The notes under the pieces: model-generated
Told to the model about the DNA's origin: nothing
Seen by the model: the letters and a program-made list of their open reading frames with translations, nothing else
Databases searched by the model: none
Source of the DNA: Methylocystis sp.
GTDB taxonomy: Bacteria > Pseudomonadota > Alphaproteobacteria > Rhizobiales > Beijerinckiaceae
Direction: 5' to 3'
NCBI GenBank assembly: GCA_020252485.1
Contig: JADCCX010000038.1
Span: 33,432 to 97,431, forward strand
Length of the DNA: 64,000 nucleotides
Shown here: one piece after another, positions 9,114 to 18,109 of the stretch
How positions within the stretch are numbered: the stretch's first letter is position 1
Layout: each line of letters begins with the position of its first letter
Made by a program: the position numbers and the translations under genes

Positions 9114-10483
9114 GCGCCGATATCCTTGTTGTGGACGACGAAGCGGATATCCGCGAACTGGTGGCCGGGATCCTGGAGGATGAAGGCTATAGCACGCGCA
9201 CGGCCCGCAACGCCGATGAAGCGCTGACCTCCGTGCAGAGCCGGCGTCCCAACCTGATCTTCCTCGACATCTGGCTGCAGGGCAGCCGGCTTGACGGGCT
9301 GCAGGTGCTTGAGACGATCAAGGCCAGTCATCCGGAGGTGCCGGTGGTGATGATCTCGGGGCATGGCAACATCGAAACGGCGGTCTCGGCGATCCAGAAG
9401 GGGGCCTATGACTTCATCGAAAAGCCCTTCAAGGCCGATCGGCTGATCCTCGTCGCCAACCGCGCGATCGAGACGTCGCAGCTGCGCCGCGAGGTGCGCG
9501 AACTGAAGGTCAGGGCGGGCGATTCGCATCGCATCCTCGGCAAATCATCGGTGGTGAGCCAGCTCCGCCAGCAGCTTGAACGCGTCGCGCCGACCAATGC
9601 CAGGGTGCTGATCAGCGGCGCGGCGGGCACCGGCAAGGAGCTGGCGGCCAGGACCATCCACGCGCTGTCCTCCCGCTCCAATGGACCGTTCGTCGTCTTG
9701 AGCGCCGCCACCATCGAGCCCGAGACGATGGAGGAGCATCTTTTCGGCGTCGAAGCCGTCGAGGGCAAGCTGCTGCGGATCGGCGCGCTGGAGGAGGCGC
9801 ATGGCGGGACGCTCTACCTCGACGAGGTGGGCGACATGCCGCGCGACACGCAGAGCAAGATCCTCCGCGTCCTTGTCGATCAGAACTTCCAGCGGGTGGG
9901 CGGCGGCGCCCGGGTATCGGTCGATGTCCGGCTGGTGTCATCGACGAGCCGGGACCTCGTGGCGGATATCGCCAGCGGCCGGTTCCGGGAAGATCTGTTC
10001 CACCGGCTGAACGTCGTCCCGGTGCGTGTCCCCGGACTGGCGGAGCGCAGGGACGACATACCCGACCTGATCGCCCATTTCATGGAGCAGATTTCGGTCT
10101 CGGCCGGCATTGCGCGGCGGCGGATCGCCGATGACGCCATGGCCGTGCTCCAGTCGCATGATTGGCCCGGCAACATCCGCCAGCTGCGCAACAATGTCGA
10201 ACGCCTGATGATTCTCACCTCCGACGGCAGCGACGGCGACGTCACGGTGGACATGCTGCCGCAGGAGCTTGGCTCCATGGCGCCGCCCACGCCGGGCGGA
10301 GCAGGGGGCGAGAAGCTGCTGGCCCTGCCGCTCAGGGATGCGAGGGAGGTTTTCGAGCGGGAATATCTGGTGGCCCAGATCAATCGGTTTGGCGGAAACA
10401 TTTCGCGGACTGCCGAGTTCATCGGCATGGAAAGATCGGCCCTCCACCGCAAGTTGAAAACGCTGGGCGTTGGCGGGGAGTAG
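9110..10483 (+). CDS. ntrX: Response regulator NtrX
   Basis: 457 residues, partner of NtrY. The receiver has VVDDEADIR and phospho-acceptor Asp53 (IFLDIWLQG). The AAA+ domain keeps a Walker A-like GAAGTGKE and a Walker B LYLDEVGDMP, but the GAFTGA loop is absent: where it should stand the sequence reads FGVEAVEGKLLRIG. Loss of this loop is a general trait of alphaproteobacterial NtrX and argues that it does not remodel sigma-54 polymerase. A Fis-type HTH ends the protein (AEFIGMERSALHRKLK). It is translationally coupled to ntrY, and hfq follows 160 bp downstream. Confidence 0.95.
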   Translation: MSADILVVDDEADIRELVAGILEDEGYSTRTARNADEALTSVQSRRPNLIFLDIWLQGSRLDGLQVLETIKASHPEVPVVMISGHGNIETAVSAIQKGAYDFIEKPFKADRLILVANRAIETSQLRREVRELKVRAGDSHRILGKSSVVSQLRQQLERVAPTNARVLISGAAGTGKELAARTIHALSSRSNGPFVVLSAATIEPETMEEHLFGVEAVEGKLLRIGALEEAHGGTLYLDEVGDMPRDTQSKILRVLVDQNFQRVGGGARVSVDVRLVSSTSRDLVADIASGRFREDLFHRLNVVPVRVPGLAERRDDIPDLIAHFMEQISVSAGIARRRIADDAMAVLQSHDWPGNIRQLRNNVERLMILTSDGSDGDVTVDMLPQELGSMAPPTPGGAGGEKLLALPLRDAREVFEREYLVAQINRFGGNISRTAEFIGMERSALHRKLKTLGVGGE

Positions 10484-10643
10484 AATTGTGCATCAACGGG
10501 GCGTGAAGAGCTTTGTGAAGCCTTCAGGCCAAAAGCCGTTGCGCAAGCGAGGGCTTGTGTCTAACTTGATTTATCGCGACTTGGGATCGGCGCAGGAACG
10601 GGCGTCGTGGTTAAGCCGTTAATGGTGACGGCGGGGATGTGGA

Positions 10644-10886
10644 ATGGCGGCGGACAAGAATCAAAATCTTCAGGATACTTTTCTCAATTACGTTCGGAAG
10701 CAGAAAATCCCGCTCACCATATTTCTGGTGAATGGCGTCAAATTGCAGGGAATCATTACGTGGTTCGATAATTTCTGCGTCCTGCTGCGCAGGGATGGCA
10801 GCAGCCAGCTTGTCTACAAGCATGCGATATCGACCATCATGCCCGGCGCGCCGTTGCAATTGTTCGAACCGGCCGACGATGCCTGA
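10644..10886 (+). CDS. hfq: RNA chaperone Hfq
   Basis: 80 residues, the Sm-like hexameric chaperone that pairs small RNAs with mRNAs. Sm1 ([20 protein letters not shown] then NGVKLQG) and Sm2 (YKHAISTI) are intact. The proximal-face Q-x-x-x-L and the KH residues that bind uridine-rich RNA ends are visible. It ends shortly after Sm2, as in other Alphaproteobacteria, without the long tail of enteric Hfq. GGGGAT precedes the ATG. hflX begins 24 bp after its stop, the conserved hfq-hflX arrangement. Confidence 0.97.
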   Translation: MAADKNQNLQDTFLNYVRKQKIPLTIFLVNGVKLQGIITWFDNFCVLLRRDGSSQLVYKHAISTIMPGAPLQLFEPADDA

Positions 10887-10910
10887 CCGCTGCAGGGTGG
10901 TCGTTCCTCT

Positions 10911-12296
10911 ATGACAGGTCCGTCGGAAGACGGCCGCATCGCCGCGCTCAAGGCGAAAGCTGATGACGAATATGCGATCGCCGCCAATACGCGGACGCTT
11001 GTCGTCGGCCCCTACCGGACACGGTTCCGCAAAGGGATCGGTGAACTGGCGCCGTCGCGGTCCTCCGCCGCGCGTCTCGATGAGGCGGCCGGTCTGGCGC
11101 GGGCCATCGATCTCAACGTCATCCGGTCCTTCATTGCCGCCACCGATGCTCCCCGTCCTGCCACGCTGCTCGGCAAGGGCAAGGTTGAGGAGATCGCGGC
11201 CATGGCGCAGGCCGATGAGATCGGGCTTGTCGTGATCGATGCGGCGCTCACGCCGGTGCAGCAGCGCAACCTTGAAAAAGCTTTCACGGCCAAGGTCATC
11301 GACCGGACCGGCCTGATTCTCGAGATCTTCGGGAGGCGGGCCCGTACGCGCGAGGGCACGCTGCAGGTCGAGCTTGCGCATCTGGGTTACCAGAAAAGCC
11401 GGCTTGTGCGGTCCTGGACCCACCTCGAGCGCCAGCGCGGCGGCTTCGGTTTCATGGGCGGTCCCGGCGAAACCCAGATCGAGACCGACCGGCGTCTGAT
11501 CCAGGACCGGATGACAAGGCTCGAGCGCGATCTCGTGCAGGTGAAACGCACGCGCGGACTGCACCGCGCCGGCCGCGAGCGCATTCCCTATCCGACGGTC
11601 GCGCTGGTCGGCTACACGAACGCGGGCAAATCGACGCTCTTCAACCGCCTGACGCGGGCCGATGTGCTGGCGAAGGACATGCTCTTCGCGACGCTCGACC
11701 CCACCGCCCGTGTCGTGAAGCTGAAGCCCGGCCTCGACGTCATCCTGTCCGATACCGTGGGTTTCATCTCGGACCTGCCGACCACGCTGATTGCGGCCTT
11801 CCGCGCCACGCTGGAGGATGTCATCCTGGCGGACGTCATCCTGCATGTCCGCGACATGGCGCATGAGGATGCGCAAGCCCAGGGCGAGGACGTGCTGACG
11901 ATCCTGACGGAGCTTGGCATCAACCCCGGCGACCACCGGCGCCTCATCGAGGTCTGGAACAAGGCGGACCTCCTGTCGCCCGATCAGCGCCTGCGCCTTG
12001 ACGCCATCGCCGCGGGCCGGCCGGAGGAGAGCCGTCCCGTCGTCGTGTCCGCCGTGACGGGCGATGGCCTCGACATTCTCAGCAGCGCGATCGAGGCGCG
12101 CCTGACGGCTGATCGCCAGCGCTGGCGGATCACGGTCCCGGCCGGTGACGGCGAGGGGCTGAGCGCCGTCTACGGGCTCGGCGAAGTGATGGAGCGCAGC
12201 GCCGACGAGGACGGCAATGTGGAATTGTCCGTCCGCCTTTCCGCCGCAAAGGCGGGGCAGATGCTGCGTCGGTTCCCGATGGCGCGGCAGGGTTGA
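10911..12296 (+). CDS. hflX: Ribosome-associated GTPase HflX
   Basis: 461 residues. HflX binds the 50S subunit and splits stalled ribosomes under stress. An N-terminal HflX domain (LLGKGKVEEIAAM) is followed by a linker with the glycine-rich signature GFMGGPGETQIE. The GTPase domain has G1 GYTNAGKSTLFN, G2 threonines in FATLDPTAR, G3 DTVGFISDLP and G4 NKAD. A C-terminal extension of about 60 residues follows. It lies directly downstream of hfq and is probably co-transcribed with it. Confidence 0.96.
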   Translation: MTGPSEDGRIAALKAKADDEYAIAANTRTLVVGPYRTRFRKGIGELAPSRSSAARLDEAAGLARAIDLNVIRSFIAATDAPRPATLLGKGKVEEIAAMAQADEIGLVVIDAALTPVQQRNLEKAFTAKVIDRTGLILEIFGRRARTREGTLQVELAHLGYQKSRLVRSWTHLERQRGGFGFMGGPGETQIETDRRLIQDRMTRLERDLVQVKRTRGLHRAGRERIPYPTVALVGYTNAGKSTLFNRLTRADVLAKDMLFATLDPTARVVKLKPGLDVILSDTVGFISDLPTTLIAAFRATLEDVILADVILHVRDMAHEDAQAQGEDVLTILTELGINPGDHRRLIEVWNKADLLSPDQRLRLDAIAAGRPEESRPVVVSAVTGDGLDILSSAIEARLTADRQRWRITVPAGDGEGLSAVYGLGEVMERSADEDGNVELSVRLSAAKAGQMLRRFPMARQG

Positions 12297-12379
12297 GGCC
12301 GGCTCAAATCGCGTTTGCAGCGTCAAGTCAGGCAGGGTAAACCGGACTTTAACCCGATCTGCCGTTAGTCAGGGAGATG

Positions 12380-13354
12380 ATGGCGCAAGACATGGCTCTC
12401 CCGTTCGTTTCCCGGCTGTTCCGGCGGCTGGCGATTCCGCTGTCGCTCGGCTTTCTTCTGTCTGCCTGCATGACCGAGGATTACTCCGCGCGCTACGCGT
12501 TGAAGTCCGATGCGAAGCCCCACCAGGGTGTCGCCACCGCGATGCGCTATCCCGTCCATGGCATCGACATCTCCCGCTGGCAGGGCGATATCGACTGGCG
12601 CGCCGTGCGGTCGGCAGGCACAAGGTTCGCCTTCATCAAGGCGACCGAAGGCGGCGACCATATCGACCCGCGCTTCGTCCAGAACTGGAACGGCGCACGG
12701 GCCGCCGGCATTCCCACCGGCGCCTACCATTTCGTCTATTGGTGCCGGCCCGCGCATGAGCAGGCGCATTGGTTCGTCCAGCACATCCCCCAGGCCGATG
12801 ACGAGCTGGCCCTGCCGCCGATCCTCGATGTCGAATGGAACGGCCATTCCCGCACCTGCCCGAAGAAGGTTTCGCGCGAGGTTGCCATCGAAAAGATGAA
12901 GCTGATGCTGCGGGAGCTGGAGCAGCACACCGGCAAGCGCCCGATTATCTACACGGACATCCCGTTCCACAAGGATGTGATCGAGGGGACGACCGAATTC
13001 GAGGGCTACCCTTTCTGGATCCGGTCGACGGCGGCGCGTCCCGAGGAGCGCTACGCCAACCGGCGTTGGGAATTCTGGCAGTTCACCACCACCGGCCGCG
13101 TGCCCGGCATCCGCGGCGATGTCGACCGCAATGCCTTCTACGGCTCCGAGGAGGAGTTCGAGGCTTGGGTTGCGGGAAAATACGATATCGCCCAGCGTCG
13201 GCCCACGACCCGCTTTGCCCGGGCGCCGCAGGGCGCAGCGGAGCCCAGAGCGACGGCGCTTGCCCCCGCCGAAACCGATCTGCCGCGCGCGCCCGCGCCG
13301 CGGGGAGGGCAGGATCCGCGCACGGCCGCCGCCTCCGAGCCGCCGGCGGAGTGA
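12380..13354 (+). CDS. GH25-family lysozyme-like lipoprotein
   Basis: About 324 residues. GH25 muramidases cleave the MurNAc-GlcNAc bond of peptidoglycan. A basic N-terminus and hydrophobic stretch end in LSAC, a good lipobox, so the product is probably anchored in a membrane. The catalytic domain shows HGIDISRWQGDIDW, FAFIKATEGGDH, GAYHFVYW and the acidic LDVEWN, matching the D/DxE active-site pattern. After about residue 270 comes an Ala/Pro-rich tail of low complexity. ATGs at 12377, 12380 and 12392 compete; AGGGAG at 12371-12376 favours 12380 or later. A second GH25 gene follows 100 bp downstream. Confidence 0.85.
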   Translation: MAQDMALPFVSRLFRRLAIPLSLGFLLSACMTEDYSARYALKSDAKPHQGVATAMRYPVHGIDISRWQGDIDWRAVRSAGTRFAFIKATEGGDHIDPRFVQNWNGARAAGIPTGAYHFVYWCRPAHEQAHWFVQHIPQADDELALPPILDVEWNGHSRTCPKKVSREVAIEKMKLMLRELEQHTGKRPIIYTDIPFHKDVIEGTTEFEGYPFWIRSTAARPEERYANRRWEFWQFTTTGRVPGIRGDVDRNAFYGSEEEFEAWVAGKYDIAQRRPTTRFARAPQGAAEPRATALAPAETDLPRAPAPRGGQDPRTAAASEPPAE

Positions 13355-13456
13355 GCGGCAACTTTCCGTTCAGCATTACCGCCGATTAACTCCGCGCGGT
13401 AAAGCGGCATTAACGGTAACTGCGCGATAACGGTCAGCCGTCAACAGGGTTGCGTC

Positions 13457-14476
13457 ATGGTCAATGTTTCGCGTCGCTCACAGAAGTGGGTGAGGCTCGT
13501 TCTCCTTTTCACCGTTGCGCTTGGCGCCGGCACAATGGCGGAAGCCCGCAATCTCTATCCCCGCAAGGGCGATGCCGATCCGCATGATGGGGTCGCCGCC
13601 GCCCGCCAGCATGTGGTGCAGGGCATCGATGTCTCGAAATATCAGCTCGATATCGACTGGCTGGAGGTGAAGAAGGCCGGCACGCGCTTCGCCTTCATCA
13701 AGGCGACCGAGGGCGGCGACCATCTCGACAGCAGCTTCCGCGACAATTGGGATGGGGCGAAAGAGGCTGGCGTTCCGCGCGGCGCCTATCATTTCGTTTT
13801 CTGGTGCCGCCCGGCGCAGGACCAGATCCGCTGGTTCATCCGCAATGTGCCCAAGGACCCCGAAGCCCTGCCGCCGGTGCTCGATGTGGAATGGAACCAC
13901 AAATCGAGCTGCCGCAAGCCATCGCCCGAGAAGGCGCGCGCCAAGATGCGCGATATGCTGAAGGCCTTCCACGCGCATTACGGGAAGAAGCCGGTCATCT
14001 ACACCGACATCACCTTCCACGAGGACGTGCTGGAGGGGACGAAGGAATTCGACGATTACCCCTTCTGGCTCCGCTCGGTCGCCGCGAAACCGCACGTGCG
14101 CTATGAGAACCGCCCCTGGGAATTCTGGCAGTTCACGGCCACCGGCCGCGTGCCCGGCATTCGCGGCGATGTTGACCGCAACGCTTTCTTCGGCAGCGAG
14201 AAGCAGTTCCGCGACTGGATGGAGGGCCGCTTCGATATCGGCACGCGCCAGATGCTGAGGGGGCCGGGCGACACCGCCGTCGCGGCTGCGCCATCGGGCA
14301 AGAAACAGGCAGGCCCGGTCCTGCCGCAGCCGCAGGCCGTGGCGAGCAGGACGGAGCCACCGAAAGCGGTGGAACCCGCCCCGCGGGCGCGCCGCGCCCA
14401 GACCCGCCGGCCTGAGCCCTTGAATCTGATCCCGCCGGGCATCGTGCCGGACACGACCGGCTCGATCCGGCGGTGA
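13457..14476 (+). CDS. Secreted GH25-family lysozyme-like protein
   Basis: 339 residues, paralogous to the preceding gene. It carries a Sec signal peptide (VRLVLLFTVALGAGTMAEA, cleavage probably after AEA) instead of a lipobox. The catalytic motifs are HVVQGIDVSKYQ, FAFIKATEGGDH, GAYHFVFWC and LDVEWN, the same set as the neighbour. The C-terminal 90 residues are Pro/Ala/Arg-rich and divergent. The pair looks like a tandem duplication specialised into a lipidated and a soluble form, for wall remodelling or for an envelope-spanning machine. No secretion-system genes lie adjacent. Confidence 0.85.
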   Translation: MVNVSRRSQKWVRLVLLFTVALGAGTMAEARNLYPRKGDADPHDGVAAARQHVVQGIDVSKYQLDIDWLEVKKAGTRFAFIKATEGGDHLDSSFRDNWDGAKEAGVPRGAYHFVFWCRPAQDQIRWFIRNVPKDPEALPPVLDVEWNHKSSCRKPSPEKARAKMRDMLKAFHAHYGKKPVIYTDITFHEDVLEGTKEFDDYPFWLRSVAAKPHVRYENRPWEFWQFTATGRVPGIRGDVDRNAFFGSEKQFRDWMEGRFDIGTRQMLRGPGDTAVAAAPSGKKQAGPVLPQPQAVASRTEPPKAVEPAPRARRAQTRRPEPLNLIPPGIVPDTTGSIRR

Positions 14477-14492
14477 GGGAGCCGTCACTCAT

Positions 14493-14620
14493 CCCTCCCC
14501 CTTGCGGGGAGGGTGGCCCTGAGCGAAGCGAAGGGTCGGGAGGGGGTATCTTGCCGATCGGGCCAGCTTAGCCCCCCTCCCGGCTCGTTTCACTCGCCAC
14601 CCTCCCCGCAAGGGGGAGGG
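14493..14620. repeat. Class A palindromic repeat, complete copy
   Basis: The 5' module CCCTCCCCCTTGCGGGGAGGG is itself a hairpin, as is the 3' module CCCTCCCCGCAAGGGGGAGGG, and the two modules also pair with each other. Inside them, TCGGGAGGGGG and CCCCCCTCCCGG form a second pairing step, with small variable hairpins in between. The copy fills the gap between the convergent GH25 and methyltransferase genes, where it could serve as a bidirectional mRNA end structure. Confidence 0.8.
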
Positions 14621-14629
14621 AGAGCCTCC

Positions 14630-16315
14630 CTACACCCCCAGATCGCCCTGGCCGAAGCCGGCGTCGCCAGCCGACTTTTCGCGCCTGGCTTTCTTGAAGA
14701 CGGTCGGGTCGATCCACGGCAGCTGCGCCTTCCTGCCGTCGAACAAATCCTCGATCGTCAGAATCTGGATGCGCGGGAAGTCGCCCAGCGCCTCCGTCTT
14801 GTAGAGGCCCGCCGTCGCCGCCTCGATGCGCATCCGCGATGTCGGGTCCTCAAGGCTGATCAGCACGCCCACCTTCGCCCTCTCGCGCTCGATGGTGGCG
14901 ATGAGATCGCGGATCATGCCGACGCCGACATTGGCCCCGCCCTTGACCGAGACGACCGCCTTCTCCGTCGTGCGCCCGTCCGGCTTGAAATAGATGTAGC
15001 CGTCCACGCCGCCATCCGCGCCCTTGCGCCCGCCCTTGTAGGGCACGGCCTCGATCATCGAGAGCGCCCAGAACTGGAACTGGTGCTTGTCCGTTTCGGC
15101 GAGCAGCCGCGCCGCGCCCGCATCCTTCGGCACGCCGATCACATCGTATTGCACGCGCGGGAAGGCCTCGACGAGGCGGCGGCGGATCAGGCCGATGGCG
15201 AGATGCGTGATGTCGATGCCGATCCAGCGGCGGTTCATCTTCTCGGCGGCATGGATGGTGGTGCCGCAGCCGCAGAAGGGATCCAGCACCACATCGCCCT
15301 CGTTGGAGGAGGCGGCGAGGATGCGCTCCAGCAGCGCGAGGGGCTTTTGCGTGGGGTAGCCGAGGCGTTCGGCGGCCTGGGACGCGATTGGCGCTATATC
15401 GACAATCAGGTCTTGAATCCGCACGCCGCGATGCACTTCAAGATAGCGCTTGAATTGAGGGACACGGCCTTTCGGAGGCCAGTAGATGAGGCCCAGTTCA
15501 TCCAGTCGATCCAACTTTGCCTGCACCGAGAGCTTGTCGAACGTCCCGTTCAATCCGAGTCTTTCGATGATCGCCGTGGGAACTGCCCAGTGCCGTCCAA
15601 CGTCCGTTGGATTTACGTTGCGCCATTCCTTCCCGGAATCCCCCGTCCTTACACCGGCTCCCGTCAAATCCCCGATCCGAAAGCGCCCTTTTTCGTCTTC
15701 AAACCGGTAGAACCGATCGAGATAGGACTCATCGTAACTTTGAAAGACATCATTCCAGACGTAATCTTGGCTCTTCGAATAGTAGAGAATGGTGTCATGA
15801 ACGGGTCCCCAACGTTTTGCAGAGTTATGGCTCGATGTCCGCTGCCAAATGACCTCATTTGAAAACGAGGCCGGCCCAAACACCGCATCCAGCAAGATCT
15901 TGAGGTAATGGCTCGCGGTGGGGTCGCAGTGCAGATAGAGGCTTCCCGTCGGCTTCAGCACGCGGCGCAGCTCCAGCATGCGCACGCACATCATGGCGAG
16001 ATAGGCCATCATGTCGTTCTCCTTGAGGAAGGAGCGCATGGCCCGCAGCATCTCCGCCGCGTCGGTGTTGCCCGAGGTCATCACCTCGTCGAAGGCGCGC
16101 TCGGCATTGTCGTTCCAGTGCCAGGTATCCTCGAACGCCTCGATCTGCGACTGGCTGTCGATCCCGTCCGGCGATTTGAACAGCACGTTGTAATTGGCGT
16201 TCGAGTTGAAGGGCGGATCGAGATAGATCAGGTCCACGCTCTCGTCGGCGATATGCTCGCGCAGGATGTGCAGGTTATCGCCGTAGAAGAGCCTGTTCCT
16301 GCCTTCTGGAATCAT
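14630..16315 (-). CDS. DNA methyltransferase with C-terminal Mrr-like domain
   Basis: 561 residues. The catalytic motif IV is DPPFNSNANYN near residue 35 and motif I is DPFCGCGTT near 350, an order typical of beta-class amino-methyltransferases (N6-adenine or N4-cytosine). Between them lies an unusually long target-recognition region. After residue 400 the sequence departs from plain methyltransferases: GRKGADGGVDGYIYF followed by KAVVSVKGG matches the D-x(n)-x-V-K core of Mrr-like PD-(D/E)XK nucleases. It is not CcrM, which lacks this tail and has a different N-terminus. No restriction gene is adjacent, so the protein may carry both activities or be a solitary modifier. The target is unknown. 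Confidence 0.85.
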   Translation of the reverse strand: MIPEGRNRLFYGDNLHILREHIADESVDLIYLDPPFNSNANYNVLFKSPDGIDSQSQIEAFEDTWHWNDNAERAFDEVMTSGNTDAAEMLRAMRSFLKENDMMAYLAMMCVRMLELRRVLKPTGSLYLHCDPTASHYLKILLDAVFGPASFSNEVIWQRTSSHNSAKRWGPVHDTILYYSKSQDYVWNDVFQSYDESYLDRFYRFEDEKGRFRIGDLTGAGVRTGDSGKEWRNVNPTDVGRHWAVPTAIIERLGLNGTFDKLSVQAKLDRLDELGLIYWPPKGRVPQFKRYLEVHRGVRIQDLIVDIAPIASQAAERLGYPTQKPLALLERILAASSNEGDVVLDPFCGCGTTIHAAEKMNRRWIGIDITHLAIGLIRRRLVEAFPRVQYDVIGVPKDAGAARLLAETDKHQFQFWALSMIEAVPYKGGRKGADGGVDGYIYFKPDGRTTEKAVVSVKGGANVGVGMIRDLIATIERERAKVGVLISLEDPTSRMRIEAATAGLYKTEALGDFPRIQILTIEDLFDGRKAQLPWIDPTVFKKARREKSAGDAGFGQGDLGV

Positions 16316-16397
16316 GATTGAATCTGCGCCCTCGCCAGCCTTGAGGCTTGGCTGACGCAGGCTGGAGCGTCAAGCCGTCAGGCCGGTGGGGTCAATC

Positions 16398-16483
16398 ACC
16401 GTCATGGCCGGGCCTGACCCGGCCATCCACGTCTTGCGGCAAGAGAAAACGTGGTTGCCCGTGTCAAGCACGGGCATGACGGT
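16398..16483. repeat. REP-like element with nested hairpins
   Basis: Outer arms ACCGTCATG (16398-16406) and CATGACGGT (16475-16483) are perfect complements. Inside are ATGGCCGGG-CCTGA-CCCGGCCAT (16404-16426) and TGCCCGTG-TCAAG-CACGGGCA (16456-16476), plus a CCACGT/ACGTGG pair. This is a cloverleaf-like fold of a type common between genes in this bacterial order. It sits in the 252-bp gap upstream of the acyl-CoA dehydrogenase, which otherwise holds only a presumed promoter. Confidence 0.75.
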
Positions 16484-16567
16484 TCGGGGTGCCGTCACTC
16501 CCCCACCCCCGCCTCCCCAGCCCGGCGCAATGCTGCTATAGCGCGCTGAAACAGGGGAACGCTCATC

Positions 16568-17740
16568 ATGCTCGCCAACGCGCCGCGTCCATTCAACTTC
16601 GATCTCGGCGAAACCGCCGACGCCATCCGCGAGAGCGTGGCGGGCTTCGCGCAGGACAAGATCGCGCCGCTGGCGGCCAGGATCGACAAGGAAGACTGGT
16701 TCCCCCGCCATCTCTGGCCGGAGATGGGCGCGCTCGGCCTGCATGGCATCACGGTCGAGGAGGAATGGGGCGGCGCCGGCCTCGGCTATCTCGAACATGC
16801 TGTCGCCATGGAGGAGGTCTCGCGCGCCTCGGCGTCGGTGGGCTTGAGCTACGGCGCGCATTCCAACCTCTGCGTCAACCAGCTGCGCCGCTGGGGCAGC
16901 GACGCGCAGAAGCAGCGCTATCTCGGCAAGCTGGTCTCCGGCGAGCATCTGGGCGCGCTGGCGATGTCCGAGCCGGGCGCCGGTTCCGATGTCGTCTCGA
17001 TGAAGCTCAGGGCCGAGAAGAAGGGCGACCGCTACATCCTCAACGGCTCGAAGATGTGGATCACCAACGGCCCTTCCGCCGAGACGCTGATCATCTACGC
17101 CAAGACGGATATGGAGGCGGGCCCCCGCGGCATCACGGCCTTCCTGGTCGAGAAGGGCTTCAAGGGCTTCTCCATTGCCCAGAAGCTCGACAAGCTCGGC
17201 ATGCGCGGCTCCGAGACCGGCGAACTCGTCTTCCAGGATTGCGAAGTGCCGGAAGAGAACATCATGGGCGGGCTTGGCCGGGGCGTGAACGTCCTGATGT
17301 CGGGCCTCGATTACGAGCGCGCCGTGCTCGCCGCCGGTTCGCTCGGCATCATGCAGGCCTGCATGGATGTGGTGATGCCCTACATCCACGAGCGCAGGCA
17401 ATTCGGCAAGGCGATCGGCGAATTCCAGCTCGTGCAGGGCAAGATCGCCGACATGTATGTGACGATGAACAGCTGCAAGGCCTATGTCTATGCCGTCTGC
17501 AAGGCCTGCGACCGGGGCGAGACGACCCGCGAGGACGCCGCCGGCGCGATCCTCATCGCCGCCGAGAAGGCGACGCAGATGGCGCTCGACGCCATCCAGC
17601 TTCTGGGCGGCAACGGCTATATCAACGATTATCCAACGGGCCGCCTGCTGCGCGACGCCAAACTCTACGAGATCGGCGCGGGCACCAGCGAGATCAGGCG
17701 GATGCTGATCGGGCGGGAGTTGTTTGCGAAGACGGGGTGA
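16568..17740 (+). CDS. ivd: Isovaleryl-CoA dehydrogenase
   Basis: 390 residues. The FAD enzyme of leucine degradation, oxidising isovaleryl-CoA to 3-methylcrotonyl-CoA. It has the acyl-CoA dehydrogenase signatures [12 protein letters not shown] and the C-terminal [17 protein letters not shown]. The segment [17 protein letters not shown] matches the isovaleryl branch, where the catalytic Glu lies in this helix instead of near the C-terminus. The next steps, mccA and mccB, are in the same window on the other strand. The intergenic repeat upstream separates it from the methyltransferase. Confidence 0.9.
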   Translation: MLANAPRPFNFDLGETADAIRESVAGFAQDKIAPLAARIDKEDWFPRHLWPEMGALGLHGITVEEEWGGAGLGYLEHAVAMEEVSRASASVGLSYGAHSNLCVNQLRRWGSDAQKQRYLGKLVSGEHLGALAMSEPGAGSDVVSMKLRAEKKGDRYILNGSKMWITNGPSAETLIIYAKTDMEAGPRGITAFLVEKGFKGFSIAQKLDKLGMRGSETGELVFQDCEVPEENIMGGLGRGVNVLMSGLDYERAVLAAGSLGIMQACMDVVMPYIHERRQFGKAIGEFQLVQGKIADMYVTMNSCKAYVYAVCKACDRGETTREDAAGAILIAAEKATQMALDAIQLLGGNGYINDYPTGRLLRDAKLYEIGAGTSEIRRMLIGRELFAKTG

Positions 17741-17744
17741 GGCG

Positions 17745-17772
17745 TTGACTTCAATGCTAGCATTGCTAGCAT
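17745..17772 (+). promoter_or_regulatory. VapBC promoter with overlapping GCTAGC operator
   Basis: TTGACT (17745-17750) and TAGCAT (17767-17772) form a promoter with a 16-bp spacer. The spacer and -10 contain two palindromic GCTAGC cores at 17756-17761 and 17765-17770, 9 bp apart, within TGCTAGCA repeats. Ribbon-helix-helix antitoxins of the FitA type autorepress from such inverted sites. GGAG at 17787-17790 is the ribosome site of the antitoxin. Confidence 0.6.
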
Positions 17773-17796
17773 AGCAACGCTTGCTTGGAGTCCGAA

Positions 17797-18099
17797 ATGG
17801 CTACGCTCACCATCCGAAACCTGCCCGAAGAGGTCCGCGACGCCTTGCGCATCAGGGCCGCCCGCAACCGGCGCAGCATGGAGGCCGAAGCGCGTGCGAG
17901 CTTGATCGAGGCCGCGAACAGGCCCATCCCTACGGAAAGCGATTGGCGCGCAATCGTGGCTGAGGTGCAGGCCGAGATGGCGCCCTATCGGGAGCAGATG
18001 TCCGGTATTGTTGAAAGCCTGATTGAGGACCGGCGAAAGGAAGCGGCCAGGGAGAATGCCGAAGCCGAAGCCTGGGCGAGGGATCACAAGCCGTTATGA
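17797..18099 (+). CDS. FitA/VapB-type ribbon-helix-helix antitoxin
   Basis: 100 residues. The N-terminus (MATLTIRNLPEEVRDALRIR) is a classic ribbon-helix-helix DNA-binding domain, and RSMEAEARASLIEA follows as in FitA-like antitoxins. The rest, helical and charged, should bind and block the toxin. GGAG six bases before ATG 17797 fixes the start; an upstream in-frame start at 17785 lacks support. The PIN-domain toxin begins 10 bp after the stop. Autoregulation through the GCTAGC operator is likely. Confidence 0.88.
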   Translation: MATLTIRNLPEEVRDALRIRAARNRRSMEAEARASLIEAANRPIPTESDWRAIVAEVQAEMAPYREQMSGIVESLIEDRRKEAARENAEAEAWARDHKPL

Positions 18100-18109
18100 A
18101 GTTGCCGCG

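Noticed and set aside
14630..16315. CcrM cell-cycle methyltransferase
   Set aside because: CcrM is shorter, starts differently and lacks the Mrr-like tail and the long insert seen here.
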